DNA of 12,142 nucleotides from contig JASLFM010000419.1 of assembly GCA_030150585.1 (NCBI GenBank), forward strand, positions 1-12,142, given 5' to 3'. Both the position numbers and the translations under genes were made by a program. Below are positions 1-7,418 of the stretch, piece after piece; position 1 is the stretch's first letter; every line of letters begins with the position of its first letter. Below the pieces are notes generated by a model, which did not search any database, had not been told where the DNA came from, and worked only from the letters and a program-made list of their open reading frames with translations. This stretch comes from Acidovorax sp. Lineage in GTDB: Bacteria; Pseudomonadota; Gammaproteobacteria; Burkholderiales; Burkholderiaceae_C.

Positions 1-426
1 GCGGTTGCTCTGGCCGTCGTCGTGCGCGAGGCTGAAGTTGATGGCCTCGATTCGGTCGGTGTACTCCTTGCTGCGGCTCACGTCGGAGAAGCGCCCCACG
101 CGGTGCAGCGACTTCATGCCCAGCTCCTTCTCCAGAGGGTGTACGAAGGTGCCGAACATGTCGAGCAGCATGCCCTTGCAGCCGTCCTGGATCACCTTGA
201 GCACTTCCATGTTCACGAGGGTGGTGAACACGACGGGCTTCTTGCCCTCCAGCTCGGCCGTGTGGTTGACCTGGCGCACGGCCTGGTGGGCCTTGTCCAC
301 GGTGTCGACGAAAGGCAGGCGCACGTGGCGCGGCTTCATGTCGAACTGGGCAAGGATGGCGTTGCCGAAGGTCTCCGCGGTGATGCCGGTGCCATCGGAG
401 ATGAAGAATACGGTGCGCGTGTGCAT
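1..426 (-). CDS. ppsR: Phosphoenolpyruvate synthase regulatory protein (bifunctional kinase/pyrophosphorylase), partial
   Basis: N-terminal 142 residues of a DUF299/PSRP family protein; the rest lies beyond the left edge. The ATG is at 426-424, and the protein begins MHTRTVFFISDGTGITAETF, the conserved start of this family. Also seen are FTTLVNMEV and, near the cut, INFSLAHDDGQSN, which is typical just before the nucleotide-binding half. Full-length members are about 270 residues, so the P-loop region is not visible here. Known family role: ADP-dependent phosphorylation (inactivation) and phosphate-dependent dephosphorylation (activation) of a threonine two residues before the catalytic histidine of PEP synthase. 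The divergent ppsA neighbour is its expected substrate and keeps that Thr-x-His arrangement. No clear Shine-Dalgarno sequence precedes the ATG. Identity is very likely; the truncation is only the window boundary. Confidence 0.95.
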   Translation of the reverse strand, partial: MHTRTVFFISDGTGITAETFGNAILAQFDMKPRHVRLPFVDTVDKAHQAVRQVNHTAELEGKKPVVFTTLVNMEVLKVIQDGCKGMLLDMFGTFVHPLEKELGMKSLHRVGRFSDVSRSKEYTDRIEAINFSLAHDDGQSNR

Positions 427-635
427 GGTGTGGTGTTTTTGGGCACGGCGTCAGCCCGCCGCCAGCGGGCCGGACCGGTGCCAGCCTACAATGGCGTCCA
501 TTATTCCCAAATTCTCACCATGCACACCGGCGGCCCACAACCAGAACAGCAAAGCCAAGCCGCATGCATGGGCGCCTGCCCGCCTCGGAGCGCGGGCGGG
601 TGCGCAGACCCAGTTTCAACTTCTGGAGCTTTCCC
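427..635. promoter_or_regulatory. Divergent ppsR/ppsA intergenic region with candidate promoter elements and two hairpins
   Basis: The 209-bp gap separates the two start codons and must hold both promoters. A plus-strand -10-like TACAAT lies at 487-492, without a convincing -35. A minus-strand AATAAT (505 to 500) could serve ppsR, also with a poor -35. Two GC-rich inverted repeats are visible. One has arms GCCCGC 454-459 and GCGGGC 465-470. The other has arms CCCGCC 579-584 and GGCGGG 595-600, and would fall in the ppsA leader if transcription starts near 500. Neither is followed by a T-tract. No regulator site could be named. Promoter positions are weak inferences from short matches. Confidence 0.35.
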
Positions 636-3026
636 ATGTCTGCACGTTTCGACGCGACCGCCCTGGTCGTACCGTTTGAGAACCTGAGAATGAGCGACGT
701 CGAGGTCGTTGGCGGTAAAAACGCCTCCCTCGGCGAAATGATCTCCCAGCTGCCCGAAGGCGTGCGGGTGCCCACGGGCTTTGCCACCACGGCGCATGCG
801 TTCCGCGAATTCCTCAAGTACGAGGGCCTGGCGGACCGCATCAGCCAGCGCCTGGCCTCTCTGGACACCGAGGACGTGCGCGCGCTGGCCGAGGCGGGCG
901 CCGAAATCCGTGGCTGGGTGGAGAGCCAGCCGTTTCCGGCCGACCTCGAAAAGGCTGTGCGCGACGCTTTTGCCGCGTTGGCGGCGGGTAACGACAAGGC
1001 CAGCTTCGCCGTGCGCTCCTCCGCCACGGCGGAGGACCTGCCCGACGCTTCGTTCGCCGGCCAGCAGGAAACTTTCCTCAACGTCGTGGGCATCGAGGAC
1101 GTGCTGCACAAGATGAAGGAAGTGTTCGCATCGCTTTACAACGACCGCGCCATCTCCTACCGCGTGCACAAGGGCTTCGCGCATGACGTGGTGGCCCTGT
1201 CGGCCGGCGTGCAGCGCATGGTGCGCTCCGACCTCGGCGCGGCGGGCGTGATGTTCACCATCGATACCGAGTCGGGCTTCGAGGACGTGGTCTTCATCAC
1301 CAGCAGCTACGGCCTGGGTGAGACCGTGGTGCAGGGCGCCGTGAACCCCGACGAGTTCTACGTGCACAAGCCCATGCTGCGCGCGGGCAAGAAGGCCGTG
1401 ATCCGCCGCAACCTGGGCTCCAAGCTGATCCAGATGGTGTTTTCCACGCCCGAAGAGAAAAAGGCCACGGGCAAGCTCGTCAAGACCACCGACGTCGCTA
1501 CCGAGCAGCGCAACCGCTATTCGCTGACCGATGCCGACGTGGAGCAACTGGCCCATTACGCCCTGGTCATCGAGCAGCACTACGGCCGCCCCATGGACAT
1601 CGAGTGGGGCAAGGACGGCACCGATGGCCAGCTCTACATCCTGCAGGCGCGCCCCGAGACGGTGAAGAGCCAGTCCAAGGGCCAGGCGGAGCAGCGCTAC
1701 AAGCTCAAGGGCTCGGGCACTGTGCTGGCCGAGGGCCGCGCCATCGGCCAGAAGATCGGCACCGGCCCCGTGCGCCTGGTGCACAGCATCAGCGAGATGG
1801 ACAAGGTCCAGCCCGGCGACGTGTTGGTCACCGACATGACCGACCCGAACTGGGAGCCTGTGATGAAGCGCGCCAGCGCCATCGTCACCAACCGCGGCGG
1901 GCGCACCTGCCACGCGGCCATCATCGCGCGCGAGCTGGGCATCCCGGCCGTGGTGGGCTGCGGCGACGCAACCGACCTGCTCAAGGACGGCACGCTTGTC
2001 ACCGTGAGCTGCGCCGAGGGCGACACGGGCAAGATCTACGACGGCCTGCTCGAAACCGAGGTGACCGAGGTGCAGCGCGGCGAAATGCCGCCCATCGCCA
2101 CCAAGATCATGATGAACGTGGGCAATCCGCAACTGGCCTTCGACTTCGCGCAGCTGCCGAACGAAGGGGTGGGCCTGGCGCGCCTGGAGTTCATCATCAA
2201 CAACAACATCGGCGTGCACCCCAAGGCCATCCTCGACTACCCGAACGTCGATGCCGACCTGAAGAAGGCCGTCGAATCCGTGGCGCGCGGCCATGCATCG
2301 CCGCGCGCGTTCTACGTGGACAAGGTGGCCGAAGGCGTAGCCACCATCGCGGCGGCCTTCTACCCCAAGCCCGTGATCGTGCGCCTGTCGGACTTCAAGT
2401 CCAACGAGTACCGCAAGCTCATCGGCGGCAGTCGCTACGAGCCTGAGGAAGAGAACCCCATGCTGGGCTTCCGCGGCGCGGCGCGCTATATCAGCGCGGA
2501 TTTCGGCGAGGCCTTTGCCATGGAGTGCGAGGCCATCAAGCGCGTGCGCAATGACATGGGGCTGACGAATGTGCAGGTCATGGTGCCCTTCGTGCGCACG
2601 CTGGGCCAGGCCGACCGCGTGACCCAGCTGCTGGCCGAGCATGGCCTCAAGCGCGGCGACAACGGGCTCAAGGTCATCATGATGTGCGAGGTGCCCAGCA
2701 ACGCCATTTTGGCCGAGCGCTTCCTCGAGTACTTCGATGGCTTCTCCATCGGCTCCAACGATCTGACCCAGCTCACCTTGGGCCTGGACCGCGACTCGGG
2801 CCTGGAACTGCTGGCCCACGACTTCGACGAGCGCGACCCCGCCGTGCAGGCCCTGCTGAGCCGCGCCATCGCCGCGTGCAAGGCCCAGGGCAAGTACGTG
2901 GGCATCTGCGGCCAGGGCCCCAGCGACCATCCCGATTTCGCGCAGTGGCTGGCGAACGAGGGCATTGCCTCGATCTCGCTCAACCCCGACAGCGTGATTT
3001 CCACCTGGCAGCAGCTCGCAGCCTGA
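636..3026 (+). CDS. ppsA: Phosphoenolpyruvate synthase (pyruvate, water dikinase)
   Basis: A 796-aa cytoplasmic enzyme, close to the 792 aa of E. coli PpsA. It converts pyruvate, ATP and water to PEP, AMP and phosphate, the entry step of gluconeogenesis from C3 acids. The N-terminal ATP-binding domain (about 20-360) starts with VGGKNASLGEM (25-35) and ends near QARPET (R339). The swivelling phosphohistidine domain has GGRTCHAAI with catalytic His426 and a likely regulatory Thr424. The C-terminal PEP/pyruvate TIM barrel (about 490-790) carries GSNDLTQLTLG and GICGQGPSDHP with catalytic Cys758. I chose ATG 636 because GGAG (625-628) sits 7 bases before it and MSARFDATALVV fits the family. An in-frame ATG at 564 would add 24 unconserved-looking residues. 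The regulator ppsR is divergent upstream, and the symporter pair follows after 13 bases. All key residues are intact. Confidence 0.98.
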   Translation: MSARFDATALVVPFENLRMSDVEVVGGKNASLGEMISQLPEGVRVPTGFATTAHAFREFLKYEGLADRISQRLASLDTEDVRALAEAGAEIRGWVESQPFPADLEKAVRDAFAALAAGNDKASFAVRSSATAEDLPDASFAGQQETFLNVVGIEDVLHKMKEVFASLYNDRAISYRVHKGFAHDVVALSAGVQRMVRSDLGAAGVMFTIDTESGFEDVVFITSSYGLGETVVQGAVNPDEFYVHKPMLRAGKKAVIRRNLGSKLIQMVFSTPEEKKATGKLVKTTDVATEQRNRYSLTDADVEQLAHYALVIEQHYGRPMDIEWGKDGTDGQLYILQARPETVKSQSKGQAEQRYKLKGSGTVLAEGRAIGQKIGTGPVRLVHSISEMDKVQPGDVLVTDMTDPNWEPVMKRASAIVTNRGGRTCHAAIIARELGIPAVVGCGDATDLLKDGTLVTVSCAEGDTGKIYDGLLETEVTEVQRGEMPPIATKIMMNVGNPQLAFDFAQLPNEGVGLARLEFIINNNIGVHPKAILDYPNVDADLKKAVESVARGHASPRAFYVDKVAEGVATIAAAFYPKPVIVRLSDFKSNEYRKLIGGSRYEPEEENPMLGFRGAARYISADFGEAFAMECEAIKRVRNDMGLTNVQVMVPFVRTLGQADRVTQLLAEHGLKRGDNGLKVIMMCEVPSNAILAERFLEYFDGFSIGSNDLTQLTLGLDRDSGLELLAHDFDERDPAVQALLSRAIAACKAQGKYVGICGQGPSDHPDFAQWLANEGIASISLNPDSVISTWQQLAA

Positions 3027-3039
3027 AGGCGCGCAGCCT

Positions 3040-3345
3040 ATGCCTGGATTGCCCTCGCACGATCCTCGGCAGACCGGGCAGGTGGGCGCGCCTTTCGCGC
3101 CCGACCTGCACGACGCGCGCCACCTCTGGCTCAAGGCGGTACTGCTGCTCGCCTGGGTGCTGGTGTCTTTCGTGGCCTGCTACTGCGCGCGCGACCTGCA
3201 GATGCTGGTGGCCGGCTGGCCGCTGGGCTACTGGATCGCCGCGCAGGGCGCAGTGCTCGTGTTCATCGCCATCGTCGTGGCCTACTGCGCGGCCATGAGC
3301 CGCTTCGAGCGGCAGGACGTCCCCGCCGACCAGTCCCATGGCTGA
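3040..3345 (+). CDS. DUF4212 sodium:solute symporter small subunit
   Basis: A 101-aa membrane protein with two hydrophobic segments (about 30-50 and 61-84). The segment from LLAWVLVSF through GWPLGYWIAAQGAVLVFI to AYCAAMSRFERQ matches the DUF4212 / TIGR03647 small-subunit pattern, in which a short two-helix protein is encoded just before a VC_2705-type symporter. The ATG is 13 bases after the ppsA stop. AAGG at 3026-3029 is a possible ribosome site, and coupling to ppsA translation is plausible. The gene ends inside the next one through an ATGGCTGA overlap (3338-3345). It probably associates with the large subunit, but its precise role in transport is not established from sequence. The N-terminal 28 residues are polar and look variable. 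Confidence 0.92.
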   Translation: MPGLPSHDPRQTGQVGAPFAPDLHDARHLWLKAVLLLAWVLVSFVACYCARDLQMLVAGWPLGYWIAAQGAVLVFIAIVVAYCAAMSRFERQDVPADQSHG

Positions 3346-5446
3346 CCAGGCTGCGGGGCAGGCGCTGGATCGGGCGCAGGAGCGGGCCTACCTGTGGCGC
3401 CTGCATCGCATCCTCGCCCTCTATGTGCTGGGCGTGCTGGGCTTCCTGGCCCTCATGGCCTGGGCCGAGCAGCGGGGCCTGTCCCGACACTGGATTGGCC
3501 CAATCTTCCTTTTTCTCACGGTGATGGTTTACGCCGGCATCGGCGTCTACGGCCGCACCACCAACCCCGACGAGTACTACGTCGCGGGCCGCCGCATACC
3601 GCCTATCTACAACGGCATGGCCGCGGCGGCCGACTGGATGAGCGCGGCCTCGTTCATCAGCCTGGCGGGCGCACTGTACCTGCAGGGCTTCTCGGGCACG
3701 CCGGGGCAGCCTGGCGGACTGGCCTACCTGCTGGGCTGGACGGGGGGCTTCTGCCTCGTGGCCATGCTCATCGCGCCGCACCTGCGCGCGATGAACCTTT
3801 ACACCATCCCTGACTTCTTCCAGGTGCGCTTCGGCGGGCGCTGGCCGCGCATCATCGCTGCGCTCGCGGCGGTGCTGTGCTCCTTCACCTACGTGGTCGC
3901 GCAGATCTATGGCGTGGGACTGATCGCGTCGCGCCTCACGGGCGTGCAGTTCGAGATCGGCATCATGCTCGGCTTGGGCGGCGTGCTCCTGTGCTCCTTC
4001 CTGGGCGGCATGCGTGCCATCACCTGGACGCAGGTGGCACAGTACGTAGTGCTGCTGCTGGCCTTTCTGATTCCCGTGTCGTGGCTCGCCTACCAGCAGC
4101 TCGGCAACCCGCTCGCCACCATCGTCTACGGCAAGCAGGTCGGCAAGATCGCCGACTTGGAGGAGCGGCTGCTCGACTCGCCGGCCGAGCACCAGGTCGT
4201 GACGGCCTATCTGGAGCGTGCACTGGAGTTCGAGGCGCGCCTGAAGGACGTGGGCGCTGCGCTGGAGCGCGAGCGCGAGGCTGCGCGCGAGCGCATCCAC
4301 CGGCTGCGCGCGCAGAACGCCGACGTGGGCCTGATCGTGGCAGCGAGCCGCGAACTCGCCGCGATGCCGCGCGACGAGGCCACGGCGCGCGAGCGCTGGA
4401 CGCGCGAGATGCGCGAGAACTACGAGCGCGCCCGCCCGCTGGGCGGCCTGCCGCGGCACAGCCAGGCCTTTGCGGGCGACCCCGAGGGCTCGGCCAAGGA
4501 GCGCCAGGACTTCGACGATACGCGTCGCAACTTCCTGGCGCTCATGTTCTGCCTCATGGTCGGCACGGCGGGGCTGCCGCACCTGCTCACGCGCTACTAC
4601 ACCACGGCCACGGTGGCGGGTTCGCGCGCCTCGGTCGCATGGTCGCTGTTCTTCATCGCACTGCTTTACCTGAGCGCGCCCGCGCTCGCGGTGCTCGTGA
4701 AGTACGAGGTCATGAACAACCTCGTGGGCAGCCACTTCGACCAGCTGCCCAACTGGATGGCGCAGTGGGCGCGCGTGGATGCGTCGCTGCTGTCGGTGGA
4801 GGATGTGAACGGCGACGGCATCGTCCAGTTTGGCGAAATCCGCCTGGGAGCGGACCTCATCATGCTCGCCACGCCCGAGCTCGGCGGGCTGCCCTATGTG
4901 GTCTCCGGCCTTGTCGCCGCGGGCGGGCTGGCGGCCGCGCTGTCCACGGCCGACGGCCTGCTGCTCACGATCAGCAACGCGCTCGTGCGCGACCTGTATT
5001 TCCACGAGAAACCACACAACGCCTCGCCCGAGCAGCGCGTGATCCTCACGAAGTTCACGCTGTTGGCCGTCGCGCTGTCGGCTGCGTTCGTGGCGGCGCT
5101 CAAGCCTTCCGAGATCCTGCCCATGGTATCGGCCTCGTTCTCGCTCGCGGCCTCGGCGTTCGTGCCGGCCATGGTGCTGGGCATCTTCTGGCGTGGCGCC
5201 ACGCGCAAGGGCGCCGTAGCGGGCATGCTCGTGGGGCTGGCCGTCACGGTCTACTACATGCTCTCGCATGTCCCCGCGCTGCGCGCCATGCTGCCGCCGT
5301 GGCTGTGGGCCGATGGGCTGTGGTTTGGCATCCAGCCGATCTCGGCGGGCGTGTTCGGCGTGCCCGCCGGGTTCGCGACGGCAGGCATCGTGAGCTGGTT
5401 CACGCGGCCTGCGCCCGCGCAGCCGGTGGTGCGTTCGGAAATCTGA
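3338..5446 (+). CDS. Sodium:solute symporter large subunit, VC_2705 subfamily (SSS family)
   Basis: A 702-aa inner-membrane transporter with many helices, related to ActP and PutP in the solute:sodium symporter family. Diagnostic stretches are NPDEYYVAGRRIPPIYNGMA, AADWMSAASFISLAGALY, NLYTIPDFFQVRFGGR, GTAGLPHLLTRYYT and GGLAAALSTADGLLLTISNA. The start overlaps the small subunit by 8 bases, implying coupled translation and a two-subunit carrier. Between about residues 269 and 392 lies a charged Arg/Glu-rich, probably helical insert (LEERLL, AALEREREAARERIHRLRAQ), larger than the loop in ActP-type members. Residues 489-500 (DVNGDGIVQFGE) match an EF-hand calcium loop. The substrate is unknown. 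Acetate, propionate, lactate or pyruvate are reasonable guesses from the family and from linkage to ppsA. No clear terminator follows. Confidence 0.95.
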   Translation: MADQAAGQALDRAQERAYLWRLHRILALYVLGVLGFLALMAWAEQRGLSRHWIGPIFLFLTVMVYAGIGVYGRTTNPDEYYVAGRRIPPIYNGMAAAADWMSAASFISLAGALYLQGFSGTPGQPGGLAYLLGWTGGFCLVAMLIAPHLRAMNLYTIPDFFQVRFGGRWPRIIAALAAVLCSFTYVVAQIYGVGLIASRLTGVQFEIGIMLGLGGVLLCSFLGGMRAITWTQVAQYVVLLLAFLIPVSWLAYQQLGNPLATIVYGKQVGKIADLEERLLDSPAEHQVVTAYLERALEFEARLKDVGAALEREREAARERIHRLRAQNADVGLIVAASRELAAMPRDEATARERWTREMRENYERARPLGGLPRHSQAFAGDPEGSAKERQDFDDTRRNFLALMFCLMVGTAGLPHLLTRYYTTATVAGSRASVAWSLFFIALLYLSAPALAVLVKYEVMNNLVGSHFDQLPNWMAQWARVDASLLSVEDVNGDGIVQFGEIRLGADLIMLATPELGGLPYVVSGLVAAGGLAAALSTADGLLLTISNALVRDLYFHEKPHNASPEQRVILTKFTLLAVALSAAFVAALKPSEILPMVSASFSLAASAFVPAMVLGIFWRGATRKGAVAGMLVGLAVTVYYMLSHVPALRAMLPPWLWADGLWFGIQPISAGVFGVPAGFATAGIVSWFTRPAPAQPVVRSEI

Positions 5447-5541
5447 AATCCGCCGCTTATGGAAACCCCGATTCCCGGGTGAAAGCGGGCATGCCATGCT
5501 TGGAGCAACGCAACGCGGGGCCTCGCTCCGCCAAGGAAGAC

Positions 5542-5991
5542 ATGGTACTCGTCAAGACCTCTGCGGGTCAGCAGGCCCTCAAGGACCGGCATGGCAGCCT
5601 CACGCCGCGCCAGCGTTCGGCCTTTATCCTGTTCGACGGCAAGCGCAGCACAGAGGATGTGTTGGCCGCCACGGCCGCCATGGGCATCACGCGCGAGGAC
5701 GTTCAGGCCATGATCGACCAGGGCTTGCTGGCCTCGGCATCCGGTGGTGCGCCCGAGGAGGCTCCCGCCCCTGCCGCCGAGCTCAGCGGCCGCTCGCCCA
5801 AGGAGCGTTACCAGGAGGCCTACCCCATTGCCACCGAGCTCACCGCAAGCCTGGGTCTGCGCGGCTTCCGGCTGAACCTCGCGGTGGAGGGCACCAGCGG
5901 GTACGACGACCTGGCGGCGCTGGCTCCCAAGATCCGCGAGGCCGTGGGCGACGCCAAGTACGCCCGGCTGGAGCAGGCGCTGTTCGCTTGA
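5542..5991 (+). CDS. Conserved-looking hypothetical protein, 149 aa
   Basis: I do not recognise this as a named family. It starts MVLVKTSAGQQALKDRHGSL. Residues about 5-62 (including LTPRQRSAFILFDGKRS and ITREDVQAMIDQGLLAS) look like a small helical, possibly winged-helix fold. An Ala/Pro/Glu-rich linker (about 63-80) follows, then a helical C-terminal region (KERYQEAYPIATELTASLG and LAALAPKIREAVGDAKYARL). There is no signal peptide or membrane helix, so it is probably cytoplasmic. ATG 5542 is preceded by AAGGAAGA (5533-5540), a good if slightly close ribosome site. An in-frame ATG at 5491 would give 166 aa but has no better signal. The gene lies 95 bases after the symporter stop and converges on the 44-aa ORF, with only 13 bases between the stops. 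Codon use resembles its neighbours, so it is probably real. Confidence 0.75.
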   Translation: MVLVKTSAGQQALKDRHGSLTPRQRSAFILFDGKRSTEDVLAATAAMGITREDVQAMIDQGLLASASGGAPEEAPAPAAELSGRSPKERYQEAYPIATELTASLGLRGFRLNLAVEGTSGYDDLAALAPKIREAVGDAKYARLEQALFA

Positions 5992-6004
5992 GCCGCTTCT
6001 GAGC

Positions 6005-6139
6005 TCAGCCGCACCAGGCGAGCAACTGCAGCCACGCCGCGACGTGCGGTGGCCGCAGCCATCCGTACAACGCCAAAACGCAGAGTGGCGCCAGCACCAG
6101 CAGCGGGCGGCAAGCGCGCCAGAGCGCTTGCGCATTCAT
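6005..6139 (-). CDS. Small hydrophobic membrane peptide, 44 aa, translationally coupled to the MFS gene
   Basis: A short ORF whose ATG (6139-6137) overlaps the MFS stop TGA (6138-6136) as ATGA, a classic translational-coupling arrangement. It reads MNAQALWRACRPLLVLAPLC, continues VLALYGWLRPPHVAAWLQLL and ends AWCG before TGA at 6007-6005. Residues 13-28 form one hydrophobic stretch after a basic N-terminus (R9, R12), and 33-42 are a second weaker hydrophobic or amphipathic stretch. That suits a single-pass or hairpin membrane peptide, perhaps an accessory to the transporter. I know no family for it. There is no independent ribosome site beyond MFS coding sequence. It could be a chance ORF, but the exact ATGA junction and the hydrophobic profile argue for translation. 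Confidence 0.5.
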   Translation of the reverse strand: MNAQALWRACRPLLVLAPLCVLALYGWLRPPHVAAWLQLLAWCG

Positions 6140-7386
6140 GCTACGGCCCTCGCCAGGGAGGGGCGCACGATTTCGCGGTCATCAATGGGTGCGTGCAGTG
6201 CCGCCGAAGCCAACCCCAATGCCATCGCTGCGATCCACACCAGGTCGTAGGAGTGCGTGGCCTCGAACACCACTCCGCCGAGCCAGACGCCGAGGAACGA
6301 GCCGAGCTGGTGCCCCAGGAACACGAAGCCGAACAGCGTGGTGAGGTAGCGCACGCCGAACACCTGGGCCACGAGCCCGTTGGTGAGCGGCACGGTGCCC
6401 AGCCACAGCAGGCCCATGGCGGCCGAGAACAGGTACACGCTCGCGGGGCTCAGGGGCAGCAGCACGAACAGCGCCATGGCCGCCGTACGCACGAGGTAAA
6501 GGCCCGCGAGCAGGTGCTTGCGCCGGTGCCGCGCGCCCAGCAGGCCGCAGGCATAGGTGCCCACGACGTTGGTGAGTGCAATGGTGGCAAGCGCTCCCAC
6601 GGCATGCGAAGGGGCGAGCCCCCGGTCGAGCAGGTAGGCAGGCAGATGGTTGCCGATGAAGGCCAGTTGGAAGCCGCAGGCCAGGAAGCCCAGGTTCAGC
6701 AGCCAGAAGCCCCGGTGCGCGAAGGCCTCGCGCAACGCAGCGCGCAGCGGCATCCCTTCGGCATCGCCCGGACCTTCCGCCCGGCTGCGTGCGGGCTCGC
6801 GCAAGGGCAGGGCCAGCGGCAGGGCCAAAGCCAGTGCCAGCGCGAACAGCATCAGCGTGCTGCCCCAGCCCTGGCCCGCGATCAGCCCCTGCGCCGCGGG
6901 CACGAGCATGAACTGGCCCAGCCCGCCGACGGCGCCCGCCATGCCCAGTGCCCAGCCGCGCCGCTCGGCAGGCACGAGCCGGCTCAGTGCTCCATAGACG
7001 GTGGCAAAGGCCGTCCCCGACAGCGCGAGGCCAATGCACACCCCGGCGCCCAGCACGAAGGCCGCTGGCGTGGTGGCCTGGGCCATGAATACGAGCCCCA
7101 GCGCATACAGCGCGAGCCCGCCGGCCACCACCTTGCCCGCGCCCCAGCGGTCGGCCACCATGCCCGTGAACGGCTGGGACAGGCCCCACACGAGGTTCTG
7201 CAGCGCCATCGCGAAAGCGAAGGTCTCGCGCGACCAGCCCCGCTCCAGCGTGACGGGCAGCAGGAACAGACCCTGCACGTGGCGCACGCCCAGCGCGAGC
7301 CCCATGGCGATGCCGCCGGCCCCCACGAGGGCCCAGGTCTGGCGCCACCAGGGCAGGGGGGAGGCGCAGTGGGATGAGGTGTTCAT
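6136..7386 (-). CDS. Major facilitator superfamily transporter
   Basis: A 416-aa protein with about twelve hydrophobic segments, the usual MFS size. The loop after the second helix carries the motif-A-like GMVADRWGAGKV (75-86). The central cytoplasmic loop (about 193-225) is long and charged (REPARSRAEGPGDAEG). The N-terminal pattern HVQGLFLLPVTLERGWSRET (36-55) resembles members of the oxalate/formate antiporter and monocarboxylate-type group, so an organic anion is a plausible substrate, but this cannot be settled from sequence. The start is ATG 7386-7384 with a weak ribosome site. A promoter candidate (TTGAAG, 17 bp, TGTAAT) lies just upstream, and the preceding FKBP gene is closed by a terminator, so it is probably transcribed separately. 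Its stop overlaps the ATG of the 44-aa ORF. Confidence 0.93.
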   Translation of the reverse strand: MNTSSHCASPLPWWRQTWALVGAGGIAMGLALGVRHVQGLFLLPVTLERGWSRETFAFAMALQNLVWGLSQPFTGMVADRWGAGKVVAGGLALYALGLVFMAQATTPAAFVLGAGVCIGLALSGTAFATVYGALSRLVPAERRGWALGMAGAVGGLGQFMLVPAAQGLIAGQGWGSTLMLFALALALALPLALPLREPARSRAEGPGDAEGMPLRAALREAFAHRGFWLLNLGFLACGFQLAFIGNHLPAYLLDRGLAPSHAVGALATIALTNVVGTYACGLLGARHRRKHLLAGLYLVRTAAMALFVLLPLSPASVYLFSAAMGLLWLGTVPLTNGLVAQVFGVRYLTTLFGFVFLGHQLGSFLGVWLGGVVFEATHSYDLVWIAAMALGLASAALHAPIDDREIVRPSLARAVA

Positions 7387-7418
7387 GGCGGCACGCGGCG
7401 AGAGTGGGCAATGCCCCG

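Noticed and set aside
520..687. Small plus-strand ORF in the ppsA leader starting MHTGG, considered as a leader peptide
   Set aside because: It lacks a ribosome site, overlaps the ppsA start in another frame and shows no run of regulatory codons or attenuator structure.
501..3134. Very long minus-strand open frame (877 codons) opposite ppsA
   Set aside because: It is the antisense shadow of ppsA in GC-rich DNA. The translation is His/Ala/Gly-rich low complexity without recognisable domains, while ppsA is fully supported.
3263..5497. 744-codon minus-strand open frame opposite the symporter
   Set aside because: Arg/His-rich shadow translation opposite a well-supported membrane protein with clear family motifs.
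6000..6007. TGAGCTCA palindrome between convergent stops, considered as a terminator or operator
   Set aside because: Only 8 bp, with no loop or T-tract, and part of it is the stop codon of the 44-aa ORF.
5254..6135. 293-codon minus-strand frame downstream of the MFS gene
   Set aside because: It overlaps the 149-aa plus-strand gene and the end of the symporter and is Arg/Gly/Ser-rich. The 44-aa ORF in a different frame better explains the MFS-proximal part.
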